Assembly (NCBI GenBank): GCA_004555865.1
Contig: SFJO01000005.1
Coordinates: 1-64,000, forward strand
DNA: 64,000 bases
Direction of reading: 5' to 3'
Origin: Oscillospiraceae bacterium
Lineage (GTDB): Bacteria; Bacillota; Clostridia; Oscillospirales; Ruminococcaceae
Positions 16,760 to 24,387 of the stretch are shown in pieces. Numbering within the stretch: position 1 is the first letter of the stretch; each line of letters opens with the position of its first letter. Under the pieces are notes generated by a model that saw only the letters and a program-made list of their open reading frames with translations, was not told where the DNA came from and ran no database searches. The position numbers and the translations under genes are program-made.

Positions 16760-17485
16760 TCAGCCCTCCGCCAGCTTTTCGCGGATGAGGGCCTCGGTGC
16801 GGCCGGGCAGGGCCTTGAGGGCCTGCCGGTCCAGCCCTTCGGTCTCGATGGGGGGCAGGATCTCAATGCGCACGTGGGCGGGCTTCATCCAGCCGCCGTT
16901 GTCCTCCATGATGGCCCGGCTGCCGTGGATGACCACCGGCACCAGCGGCGCGCCGGCCCGGGTGGCAATGCGGAACGCACCGCCCTTGAACTCGCCCAGG
17001 CCGCCCTCGGCCCCCTTGTAGCGGGTGCCCTCCGGGAAGATGGTCACGGAGTAGCCCGCCCGCACGTTCTCGGTGGCCTGGCTCAGGCACTGGATGGACT
17101 GGCGGGCATCGCCCCGGTCCACAAACACGCAGTGCAGAAGGCGCATCCAGCCGCGCACCAGAGGAATGCGGCTCACCTCGATTTTGCTTACCAGCGCGTG
17201 GGGGGCATCCAGCTGGGTGAGCATGAGGGGAATGTCGTAGTAGCTGCGGTGGTTGGCCACAAACACGCAGGGCCGCCCGGCGGGGATGTTCTCCCGCCCG
17301 GTGACGGTGACGGTCACGCCCGCCATGGCCAGCAGGCGCCCGGCCCAGTGGGGCACATACTTGGCGGCCAGGGCATCGCCCACGGCGTTGTCGCCCCGCT
17401 TTTGGGCGGCAAGGCCCTTGTGCAGCATGGGCCAGGAAAAGAGCAGGTAGCCCCAGAAATAAATGAACCAGATGATGGTGCGCAT
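16760..17485 (-). CDS. plsC: 1-acyl-sn-glycerol-3-phosphate acyltransferase (PlsC-like)
   Basis: Adds the second acyl chain to lysophosphatidic acid at the membrane. The 241-aa protein has an N-terminal hydrophobic helix, the catalytic NHRSYYD (H-x4-D) motif, the FVDRGD region, the glycerol-phosphate binding FPEGTR block and VPVVIHGSR. All four acyltransferase blocks are present. The start at 17485 is set by AAGGAG 7 nt upstream. The stop lies 3 nt before the start of the hotdog thioesterase. Confidence 0.93.
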   Translation of the reverse strand: MRTIIWFIYFWGYLLFSWPMLHKGLAAQKRGDNAVGDALAAKYVPHWAGRLLAMAGVTVTVTGRENIPAGRPCVFVANHRSYYDIPLMLTQLDAPHALVSKIEVSRIPLVRGWMRLLHCVFVDRGDARQSIQCLSQATENVRAGYSVTIFPEGTRYKGAEGGLGEFKGGAFRIATRAGAPLVPVVIHGSRAIMEDNGGWMKPAHVRIEILPPIETEGLDRQALKALPGRTEALIREKLAEG

Positions 17486-17681
17486 GGCGGAACTCCTTCG
17501 GTTACAAGTCGTTTTTTTGATGATTGCGGGCAGGAAACGCCGGGAAGGCAAGAAACTGGGCTGTATACGGTTTGTATAAAGCTTGAAAATTTTGCAAAAC
17601 GGCAAAACCGACGGCGCAGGGCAGCCTGCACCCGCCTGCCCGCAGCGAACGCAGAAAGGCCCAAAAAGCGCCGTATTTTTT

Positions 17682-17687
17682 ATTATA
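17682..17687 (-). promoter_or_regulatory. Candidate -10 for the plsC operon
   Basis: Minus-strand extended -10 TGCTATAAT. It would leave a leader of about 190 nt; a second candidate, TTTTCA-N16-TATACA, lies closer to the gene (about 17560-17590). Confidence 0.4.
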
Positions 17688-17700
17688 GCATGTCTTGCCG

Positions 17701-17740
17701 AAAAGAAAAAGGCAGAGGCCGCGGTTTTGCGGCCTCTGCC
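17701..17740 (-). terminator. Terminator of the TIR gene
   Basis: A perfect 12-bp stem GGCAGAGGCCGC/GCGGCCTCTGCC followed on the minus strand by TTTTTCTTTT. Confidence 0.85.
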
Positions 17741-17791
17741 CGGATGGCAGCTGTGCCCGATTTGACTTTTTTATTTAAGGGACAGCGGCCC

Positions 17792-17847
17792 CGGCGGCAA
17801 ACACCTCGGTGGCGTGCCCCGCCCGGGGGGAACCTCGCGGGGCGGGC
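17792..17847. repeat. Flanking hairpin repeat, 3' side of the TIR gene
   Basis: GGCAAACACC, then the hairpin CCCCGCCCGG..CCTCGCGGGGCGGG. The same combination occurs on the other side of the TIR gene at 19366-19406 in the same orientation. No similar pair was seen around other genes in the window. Confidence 0.6.
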
Positions 17848-19272
17848 TCAGACGGAGGCGTCAAACTGGCAGGCTTGTTCCGAAAAGCCCGCCGCCCGCA
17901 GGGCAGCGTACAGGGCGGCATAGGCCATGTCCCACATGTTGCCCCGGCAGGCGGCCAGAAAGGCGCGCACCGGCGCAAGGCTGGGCTGGCCGTTTTGGGT
18001 CAGGGGCACCGCATGAAGGGAGTTCTGTTCGTAGGTGTCATTGCGCACCGCGTGCTTTTGCAGAATGCCCTCGGCAGTATCCGGCGTGAACACGGTGGCA
18101 ATGAAGTTCCACTGGCCATACTGCCGGTCCAGCACCACACCGCACAGGCGGATGGTCAGCTCCCGGTCATCGGGGCACAGCTCTTCCCGGTAGGCCCGGT
18201 GAATCTCCCGCTCCAGATAGTCCGGCTCAAACAGGTCGTAGTGCTCCTGGGGGGTGTCCACAAATTGCAGCAGCCCCTCCACCACCGAGCAGTCGTATTC
18301 GCCGGGGCGGATGCCGCGGGCGCTGCTGCGCCGGGTGAATAGCAGCTGCCGGTCGGCCGTTACCACAAAAAAGGCCAGCCCCATGGCGTTGGGAATGGGG
18401 TAGGGGTCCGGGCTGTCGCAGGAATAGCAGGCCAGCGTCTGCCCCAGGTTCAGCCGGGGAGCATCCCACAGGCGCAGGGTTTGGGCAAACAGCCGGTAAT
18501 CCACATCCTGATAAAACACCTCCAGCTGCTTGCGCTCTTCGTTGTCGGTGAGGGTGGTGACCAGCCGGTACAGCGAGACCATCTGGTTGTTCTGCCGCAC
18601 ATCGCTCAGATCGCAGCGCATCCGGCGGATCCGCTCGTAAAGCAGGGGCGTGCCCTCGGCCGCGCAGAAGGTCACGTCCTCCGGGCGGATGCCCCGCTCG
18701 GTGTCCCATACGGCCACGTCCACCTGGGTGGGGCGCTGGCCGAAATAGAAGTTGCCCTGGGCAAAGCGGCTGCGGAAATACCGGGGCGGTAGCAGGTTTT
18801 CCGCAATGAGCGAGAACAGCTCCTCCTCCACATCCAACGCGGTGCGGAACCCGCACCGGTTAGAAAGCGAAAACCGTTCCAGCGCCCGGTCGGCGTCCAG
18901 CTCGCTTTGGGCGAACAGGCGGCGCAGTTCCGCCTGCTCTTCGGGGGTGAAGCCGGTGGGCCGGTCCAGAAACACGGTGATGAGCCGGAAGTCAGCCGTC
19001 TCCAGCAGGCGGGCGGCAATGGCTTGCACCTCCACGGCGGTGATGCACTTCGGGTCGGTGAAATCCCGGGTGAACGCCGGGTCAATGAACAGCACGGCAC
19101 AGCAGGCGCTTTGCATCAGGGACGGAATGTCCTCGCGGAAGTTGCCGTATATCTCCTCGTCGGAATACCACACGTCCGCCGGAAGGTTCCGCCGCAGAAG
19201 GTACCGCTTGAACAGCTTGGCCGTCTGGGCGCCGGGGCGGCGGTAGCAGAGAAAAATGTCGGTCTGGTTCAT
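17848..19272 (-). CDS. TIR-domain protein with possible Nudix-like C-terminal domain
   Basis: A 474-aa soluble protein. Residues 4-135 look like a bacterial TIR domain: DIFLCYRR start, WYSDEE and the FIDPAF strand, then KCITAVEVQAI, where E81 fits the catalytic Glu of NAD-cleaving TIR domains. A middle helical region follows (about 150-285). Residues 295-420 resemble a degenerate Nudix fold (FFVVTADRQLLFTRR, then EYDCSVVEG, then REIHRAYREEL), although the box does not match the strict consensus. AAGGAG precedes the ATG. It is a single-gene unit flanked by a repeated hairpin. Bacterial TIR proteins often act in antiphage defence by making or destroying NAD-derived signals. The TIR call is fairly sure; the Nudix call is tentative. 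Confidence 0.75.
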   Translation of the reverse strand: MNQTDIFLCYRRPGAQTAKLFKRYLLRRNLPADVWYSDEEIYGNFREDIPSLMQSACCAVLFIDPAFTRDFTDPKCITAVEVQAIAARLLETADFRLITVFLDRPTGFTPEEQAELRRLFAQSELDADRALERFSLSNRCGFRTALDVEEELFSLIAENLLPPRYFRSRFAQGNFYFGQRPTQVDVAVWDTERGIRPEDVTFCAAEGTPLLYERIRRMRCDLSDVRQNNQMVSLYRLVTTLTDNEERKQLEVFYQDVDYRLFAQTLRLWDAPRLNLGQTLACYSCDSPDPYPIPNAMGLAFFVVTADRQLLFTRRSSARGIRPGEYDCSVVEGLLQFVDTPQEHYDLFEPDYLEREIHRAYREELCPDDRELTIRLCGVVLDRQYGQWNFIATVFTPDTAEGILQKHAVRNDTYEQNSLHAVPLTQNGQPSLAPVRAFLAACRGNMWDMAYAALYAALRAAGFSEQACQFDASV

Positions 19273-19365
19273 AAACGCTCCTTCGTTCCGGATTCGTGGG
19301 CGGGTGCGGCGGCAAAACCGGCCGCCTGGCTGCATTTTTTAAAAGTATAGCACATCCGGCCCCGA

Positions 19366-19406
19366 CGGCAAACACCCCGCCCGGGTAAAACCTCGCGGGG
19401 CGGGGC
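19366..19406. repeat. Flanking hairpin repeat, 5' side of the TIR gene
   Basis: GGCAAACACCCCGCCCGGG followed by CCTCGCGGGGCGGGG, a near copy of 17792-17847. On the minus strand it lies upstream of the TIR gene and downstream of the ECF gene, where it could also terminate. Confidence 0.6.
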
Positions 19407-19503
19407 ATACTATCGGACAGGCGCCGCACAAAAAGTGCCCCCGCCGAAAGCCACGGGGCGGACCGTGCTTTCAGCGAGGGCGAGGGAAAAGAGATTGGAA
19501 GTG

Positions 19504-20181
19504 TCAGTGTTTGGCAGCCGGTTCCGGCTCACCCTTGGGCAGCAGGCCGGCGGCATCCAGCGCGGGGCGCAGGGCCAGGTACAGCACCACGGCGCACACG
19601 GTGGAAAGCAGACTGTTCACCAGGGTCACGCCGCTGGTGATCTTGGCCACGGCGGAGGCGAGGGTGGCCTCCTGGCCGAAGATGTAGATGTTGCGGAAGT
19701 AACCCAAGAAGGGGTCGGTGATCACATTGGCCAGCAGGCCGGAGGCGGCGGAAACGATGACGCTGATCAGGTAGCGGCCCTGGCCGGAGGGCTTCTGATC
19801 CCGCAGCTTGAAGGCCTTGTGGGCCACCAGGCCGCAGATCACGCCAATGATGAACTTCAGCACGAAGGTGGTGATGGCGTAGCCCGGGTCACCGGCGAAG
19901 ATGTCCGCCAGGGCCAGGCCGATGGCGCCCGCCAGGCCGCCGCTCACGCCGTCCAGCAGAAGGGCGGTGAGGGCGGTGAAGGTGTTGCCCAGATGGAATG
20001 AAGAGCCGGTGCCGAATACGTTGGGAATGCGGAAGAATTCATAGGCCACGAAGGAAAGCGCCGCCATCACACCGATGATGGTGACCTCCTGCACCGAGAA
20101 CTTCTTCTTGTACAGAACCGAGACGAACAAAACCAGAATGGCAACCACCGTAAGCAGAAGCCACATTGCTGTTGTAGACAT
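19504..20181 (-). CDS. ECF transporter S component, possibly vitamin B6-specific
   Basis: Substrate-binding membrane subunit of an energy-coupling-factor vitamin transporter. The 225 aa hold about six membrane helices. HLGNTFTALTALLLDGVSGG and GLAGAIGLALADI..YAITTFVLKFIIG are typical of the ECF S-component family PF07155. No energising module (EcfA/T) is adjacent, so a shared group-II module is expected. The divergent neighbour is a MocR-type PLP-dependent regulator, and PdxR-like members control B6 genes, so pyridoxine/pyridoxal is the best guess. Riboflavin or another vitamin cannot be excluded. Confidence 0.85.
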   Translation of the reverse strand: MSTTAMWLLLTVVAILVLFVSVLYKKKFSVQEVTIIGVMAALSFVAYEFFRIPNVFGTGSSFHLGNTFTALTALLLDGVSGGLAGAIGLALADIFAGDPGYAITTFVLKFIIGVICGLVAHKAFKLRDQKPSGQGRYLISVIVSAASGLLANVITDPFLGYFRNIYIFGQEATLASAVAKITSGVTLVNSLLSTVCAVVLYLALRPALDAAGLLPKGEPEPAAKH

Positions 20182-20355
20182 GAGTAACTACCTCCCCCAA
20201 TGCCGCCGGTTGGCGGCCAATGCCCAGGCGGGCCGTTTGCGGGCCGCGGGGGCTGAATCGTATTGAAATAAGCGCCCGCCCGAAGCCCGGCCTGCCGTGC
20301 CTGCCTGCACGCGTTCAGACTGCCTTGACAGAACCTGTTCGGTGGGTATATGCTC

Positions 20356-20406
20356 ATTATAACGATTTCTGACACCATTGAAACAGTCAGAAAACGAATT
20401 TTTTAT
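20356..20406. promoter_or_regulatory. Divergent promoters with an 8-bp palindromic operator
   Basis: For the regulator: TTGAAA (20378-20383), 17 nt, TTTTAT (20401-20406). For the ECF gene on the minus strand: TTTCAA (20383-20378), 16 nt, TATAAT (20361-20356), so the two -35 boxes share the same bases. TTTCTGAC (20366-20373) and GTCAGAAA (20386-20393) form a perfect inverted repeat with a 12-nt spacer around them. One regulator bound here would control both directions. Confidence 0.75.
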
Positions 20407-20461
20407 GGGGTCAGTTTTGCAAAAGCCAAGCAAACGGCCCCGCACAGGGGAGGGATTTGCC

Positions 20462-21859
20462 ATGGTGGAGCTGGCGCTGCACCTGGACCCGGTGGCCGAC
20501 ACCCCTTTATACGAACAGCTGTATGGGGCGCTGGCGGGGCAGATCCGCACCGGGCGGCTGGCCGAGGGCACCCGCCTGCCCGGCAAGCGCAGCCTGGCGG
20601 CCAGCCTGGGCCTGGCGGTGAACACAGTGGACACGGCCTACCAGATGCTGGTGGCGGAGGGCTATCTGGAAAGCCGGGAGCGCTCGGGCTTTCGGGTGCT
20701 GGCGTGGGACGGTCCGCTGCCCGCCGCCCCGGCCCCGCTGCCGGAGCCGCCCGCGGCCCCCCAGACCGCCTGGCGGTTCGACCTTTCCACCAGCGGCGTG
20801 GACACCGGCTTGTTTCCCTTCCGCACCTGGGGCCGCATCCAGAAGGAGCTGCTGTATTCGTCTCCCCAGCTGCTGGACCATGGCCCCCGCCAGGGGGACG
20901 AGGAGCTGCGCCGCCAGGCGGCGGACTACCTCCGGGCCTACCGGGGGGTGCAGTGCGGGCTGGATCAGGTGGTCATCGGGGCGGGAATCGAGTACCTGGT
21001 GGGGCTGCTGGCCCGGCTGCTGGGCGGGGCGGCGGCGGTGGAGAACCCCGGCTACCGGCGCACCGTAAAAATTCTGGAAAACAACGGCGTGGAGTGCATC
21101 CCGGTGGACATTGACAAGGGCGGCCTGCCCCCCCGCGCGCTGGAGGCCAGCGGGGCACGGGTGGCTTGCATTACGCCAAGCCACCAATTTCCCACCGGGG
21201 TGACCATGCCTGCGCCCCGGCGGGCCCAGCTTTTGAAATGGGCCATGGCCGCGCCGGACCGGTGGATCATCGAGGACGACTACGATTCCGAATTCCGGTT
21301 CGACATCCGGCCGCTGCCCAGCCTGCAGGGCATGGCCGGGGAGGACGGGCCGGTGATCTACCTGACCACCTTCAGCAAAAGCCTGGCCCCCAGCATCCGT
21401 ATGGCGGCCATGGTGCTGCCCCGGCCGCTGCTGGGGCGCTGGCAGGCCATGTACGGCAGCTATTCCAGCACGGTCAGCCGGTTTGAGCAGGAGACCCTTG
21501 GCCGCTTCATCCGGGACGGGCACTTCACCCGCCATCTGGCCCGGCTGCGCAGCCAGTACAAGCAGCGAATGGAAACGCTGGCCGAAGCGCTGGAGGCTGC
21601 CTTCCCCGGCCGGGTGGAGCTGCAGGGCCGCCACACCGGCCTGCACCTGCTGCTCACCTTAAAAGACGGCCCCGGCGAGACGGCCATGGTGGATCGGGCC
21701 CGGGCGGCCGGGGTGCGGCTGGAGGGGCTGCGGGGCTACTATCTGGCCCGGCCGGAGCACTGCCCCGAAAACACCGTGGTGGTGGGCTATGCCGCCCTGC
21801 CGCCCGGGGATATTCCCGCCCTGGCCGAGGCCCTGCGCACGGCCTGGCAAAAAACCTGA
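20462..21859 (+). CDS. MocR/GntR-type PLP-dependent transcriptional regulator
   Basis: A 465-aa fusion of a GntR winged HTH (about 1-75: TPLYEQLYGALAGQIRTGRL and SLAASLGLAVNTVDTAY) to a fold-type I aminotransferase domain. The PLP-binding Lys is in TTFSKSLAPSIRM, and DDYDSEF is the usual cofactor-contact motif. The start at 20462 is set by GGGGAGGG 7 nt upstream; the frame stays open further upstream into its own promoter. It is divergent from the ECF vitamin transporter gene with a shared operator. This suggests a PdxR-like sensor of pyridoxal phosphate; amino-acid sensing as in GabR is the alternative. Confidence 0.9.
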   Translation: MVELALHLDPVADTPLYEQLYGALAGQIRTGRLAEGTRLPGKRSLAASLGLAVNTVDTAYQMLVAEGYLESRERSGFRVLAWDGPLPAAPAPLPEPPAAPQTAWRFDLSTSGVDTGLFPFRTWGRIQKELLYSSPQLLDHGPRQGDEELRRQAADYLRAYRGVQCGLDQVVIGAGIEYLVGLLARLLGGAAAVENPGYRRTVKILENNGVECIPVDIDKGGLPPRALEASGARVACITPSHQFPTGVTMPAPRRAQLLKWAMAAPDRWIIEDDYDSEFRFDIRPLPSLQGMAGEDGPVIYLTTFSKSLAPSIRMAAMVLPRPLLGRWQAMYGSYSSTVSRFEQETLGRFIRDGHFTRHLARLRSQYKQRMETLAEALEAAFPGRVELQGRHTGLHLLLTLKDGPGETAMVDRARAAGVRLEGLRGYYLARPEHCPENTVVVGYAALPPGDIPALAEALRTAWQKT

Positions 21860-21938
21860 GGGCCGGTGCAATTTTTCGGCCCGGTCATGCGTATTGCTTA
21901 CAAACGACAACCTGTACAAAACAAGGAGGAACACCCCC

Positions 21939-22487
21939 ATGAAAAAGACCCTGAAGGCCCTGGCCGCCCTGCTGGTGCTGGCCCTTGCCCTGACCGCCTG
22001 CGGCGGCAGCACGGCCGGCAGCAATGCCCCCAAAAACTACGCCGAGATTCTGGCGGCGGCCCGCAGCAACGAAGATAATGAGTATTATGAAATTCTGGCC
22101 CCCGGCGAAAACGGCTACACCGCCGCCCAGGGCCACGCCGATGAGATGAGCGCCGATTATATCAAGGACTACGGCGATATGCTGCTGGAGCTGATGGGCT
22201 TTTCCGCCGAGGACGCCACCGACTACGCCCTGAGCGTGAGCATGATGAACGTACAGAGCTACGGCTTGGCCATCGTCAAACCCGCCGAGGGCAAAACCGA
22301 GACGGTGCAGGCCGGCCTGCAGGCGTTTATTGACCAGCAAAAGGCCGCCCAGGAGCATTATCTGGAGGACCAGTACGCCATTGCCAAAAACGCAAAGCTG
22401 GGTGTGATGCCCGGCGGCGAGGTGGTTATGGTGATGTGCGAAGATGCCGACACCGTGTACGCGAACATTGAAAAGGCGCTGAAGTAA
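21939..22487 (+). CDS. DUF4358-like lipoprotein
   Basis: A 182-aa surface lipoprotein: signal peptide with lipobox LTACGG (Cys about 21), a short Ser/Gly linker, then a compact domain. The pattern ELMGFSAEDATDYALSVSMMNVQSYGLAIVKP, then YLEDQYAIAKNA and VMVMCED, matches DUF4358, a family of small clostridial lipoproteins of unknown role. AAGGAGG precedes the ATG at 21939. It follows the MocR gene by 79 nt on the same strand but has no clear functional link. Confidence 0.85.
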   Translation: MKKTLKALAALLVLALALTACGGSTAGSNAPKNYAEILAAARSNEDNEYYEILAPGENGYTAAQGHADEMSADYIKDYGDMLLELMGFSAEDATDYALSVSMMNVQSYGLAIVKPAEGKTETVQAGLQAFIDQQKAAQEHYLEDQYAIAKNAKLGVMPGGEVVMVMCEDADTVYANIEKALK

Positions 22488-22527
22488 GCGGCGTAAAAAA
22501 CGCGCCGTCCGGCTGAAACATGGCACG

Positions 22528-22580
22528 AAATGCGCGAAACGACCGCGGGCTTTACCGGCCTGCGGCCGTTTCGCGCATTT
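22528..22580. repeat. Long inverted repeat between two genes
   Basis: AAATGCGCGAAACG (22528-22541) pairs perfectly with 22567-22580, and CCGC/GCGG extends the stem to about 19 bp after one mismatch. No T run follows, so it is more likely an mRNA-stabilising or dispersed hairpin than a terminator. Confidence 0.6.
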
Positions 22581-22629
22581 GCAAAGCCCCGCCGCGCGGC
22601 AGCCCCGCCGAAATTGGAGGAACCAACCC

Positions 22630-23283
22630 ATGGAAGCACTGGAATTGATGAAGCAGCGCCACAGCGTGCGCCAATACAAGCCCCGCGCCATTGAGCCGGA
22701 GAAGCGGGCGGCGCTGAACGATCTTTGCAGCGAGCTGAACCAGAAGGCCGAACTTTCGATTCAGATCGTTTACGACGAACCGAACTGCTTTGATTCGTTT
22801 ATGGCCCACTACGGCAAGTTCAGCGGCGTGCACAACTACATTGCCCTCATCGGCAAAAAGTCGCCCAAGCTGGAAGAAACCCTGGGCCGCTGCGGCGAAC
22901 AGCTGGTGCTGAAGGCGCAGGAGCTGGGCCTGAACACCTGCTGGGTGGCCATGACCCACGGCAAAAGCCGGGCGGTTGTGGGCCCGGGCGAAAAGCAGGT
23001 GTGCCTGATTTCGCTGGGCTACGGCGAAACCCAGGGCGTGGCGCACAAGAGCAAGCCCATGCAGGCGCTTTGCCGCTGCGCCGAGCCCATACCGGAGTGG
23101 TTCGAGAAAGGGATGACGGCCGCCATGCTGGCCCCCACCGCCATGAACCAGCAGAAGTTCCGCTTTGAACTGCGGGCGGATGGCACCGTCAAGGCCGCCT
23201 GCGGCAGCGGGTTTTACACCAAGCTGGATCTGGGCATCGTCAAGTACCACTTTGAGGCCGCGTCCGGCAAAAAGACGGTTTGA
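22630..23283 (+). CDS. Nitroreductase-family protein (TM1586-like)
   Basis: A 217-aa FMN-dependent nitroreductase-fold protein. MKQRHSVRQYKPRAI is the family's N-terminal FMN-binding RhSvR motif. KAQELGLNTCWVAM and LISLGYGETQG are the conserved later blocks, and MLAPTAMNQQKFRFEL is the repeated-half feature of the TM1586-type group. Physiological substrate unknown; such proteins reduce quinones, nitro compounds or flavins with NAD(P)H. GGAGG precedes the ATG. Ends at a bidirectional terminator. Confidence 0.88.
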   Translation: MEALELMKQRHSVRQYKPRAIEPEKRAALNDLCSELNQKAELSIQIVYDEPNCFDSFMAHYGKFSGVHNYIALIGKKSPKLEETLGRCGEQLVLKAQELGLNTCWVAMTHGKSRAVVGPGEKQVCLISLGYGETQGVAHKSKPMQALCRCAEPIPEWFEKGMTAAMLAPTAMNQQKFRFELRADGTVKAACGSGFYTKLDLGIVKYHFEAASGKKTV

Positions 23284-23360
23284 GCCGGCCCGCACAACCC
23301 CTCCCAACGGCAGCCGGTCTGCGGAAAAACCGGCCGCCCCTTCCGCTTGCACCCTGTAGC

Positions 23361-23412
23361 AAAAAAGGATACGGTGCAGCCCCTTCGCGGCGGCTGTGCC
23401 GTATCCTTTTTA
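23361..23412. terminator. Bidirectional terminator
   Basis: AAAAAGGATACGG..GCAGCC pairs with GGCTG..CCGTATCCTTTTT between converging genes. Confidence 0.9.
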
Positions 23413-23501
23413 TACTTTATAAAATAAGGGACTGAATAAAATAAGTGACTGATTATAAGCGGCTGAAAAGGGCGGGGAATCCCCTGCCGAGGCGCTTCGG
23501 A

Positions 23502-24137
23502 TCAGAAGCCCAGAGGCTCGCCCACCAGCAGCACCTTGATGCGGCCCTTCACCCGCTGGAACTGGTGAATGGTGGTGGTGCAGCACACCCGGGCGGGGCT
23601 GTGGCAGTCGGCACACTGGCCGGTGACGGCGCAGGGGGTCTTGCAGTTCAGCCGGATGGTGTTGGCCGGGGCGGCAATGGCCTTGACCCGGGCCTGCGCG
23701 GCGGCCAGGTCGGGCACGATTTTGTTGCAGCCCACGATCAGCAGCACGTTTTTGGGGCCGAAGGTGATGGCCGCCACCCGGTTGGCATTTCCGTCCACAT
23801 TGAACAGCTCGCCCTTTTCGGTCACGGCGTTGCTGCTGGCCAGGTACCAGTCGGCGTTGAAGGAATCGTGGAACATCTTGTCCAGCGCTTCACCGGTGAC
23901 GGTGCGCCGGTCCAAAAAGTTGTACTTGCCGCTGCTCAGCAGGTCCAGCACGCCGGTGGCGGCCAGGGTGGCGCTGCCGCCGTTGGCCACGGTGGCCCCC
24001 TCGGGGATCATCTGGGCGACGAAGTCCTTCACCTGTTCGGCACGCTCCACATAGTGGGCTTCCATGTTGTTGGCTTCCAGGGCGTTCATGGTGCGCTGAA
24101 TCTGCAGCTCCAGCACTTTATCCAGGGGATTGGGCAT
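23502..24137 (-). CDS. LUD-domain protein (LutC/YkgG-like)
   Basis: A 211-aa protein of the lactate-utilisation/DUF162 family. Typical segments are the N-terminal helix with RTMNALEANNMEAHYVER, EGATVANGGSATLAATGVLDLL, DWYLASSNAVTEKGELFNVDG and the C-terminal TPCAVTGQCADCHSPARVCC, whose Cys residues suggest metal binding. No lutA or lutB partners are nearby, so it belongs to the stand-alone clostridial group of unclear role. The start at 24137 follows AAAGGAGG. A minus-strand TATAAT with extended -10 at 24218-24213 is the likely promoter. Confidence 0.88.
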   Translation of the reverse strand: MPNPLDKVLELQIQRTMNALEANNMEAHYVERAEQVKDFVAQMIPEGATVANGGSATLAATGVLDLLSSGKYNFLDRRTVTGEALDKMFHDSFNADWYLASSNAVTEKGELFNVDGNANRVAAITFGPKNVLLIVGCNKIVPDLAAAQARVKAIAAPANTIRLNCKTPCAVTGQCADCHSPARVCCTTTIHQFQRVKGRIKVLLVGEPLGF

Positions 24138-24212
24138 AATGATTCTTACCTCCTTTGGGCCGGGGGCGGGCGTGGGCGGCCCGGAAAAAACACCACCGGC
24201 ATTTACTTCTTT

Positions 24213-24218
24213 ATTATA
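24213..24218 (-). promoter_or_regulatory. -10 of the LUD gene
   Basis: Minus-strand TGTTATAAT, an extended -10. Confidence 0.5.
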
Positions 24219-24278
24219 ACACAGCGGCGGCAAAACGCACCATCTGCTCCATTTGGGCAAAAAACGGGGTTCCGCCGG

Positions 24279-24306
24279 TTGACACCGTGGGCCTTGGGTG
24301 TAGAAT
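24279..24306 (+). promoter_or_regulatory. Promoter of the peroxiredoxin-like gene
   Basis: TTGACA, 16-nt spacer, TAGAAT. Confidence 0.65.
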
Positions 24307-24387
24307 GATACTGTATGCCGGCCCAAGACCGGCCCCGGATTGAAACACAGCAGCGCGGCCCGCCCGGCCGCCAAGGGAGGAACCGCC

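Noticed and set aside
17792..19406. Insertion sequence around the TIR gene
   Set aside because: The flanking hairpins are direct copies, there is no transposase, and no terminal inverted repeats were seen.
20182..20355. Riboswitch controlling the ECF S component
   Set aside because: No TPP, FMN or THF aptamer motif found; only a short GCCGCC/GGCGGC hairpin near the ribosome binding site, and a protein operator explains control better.
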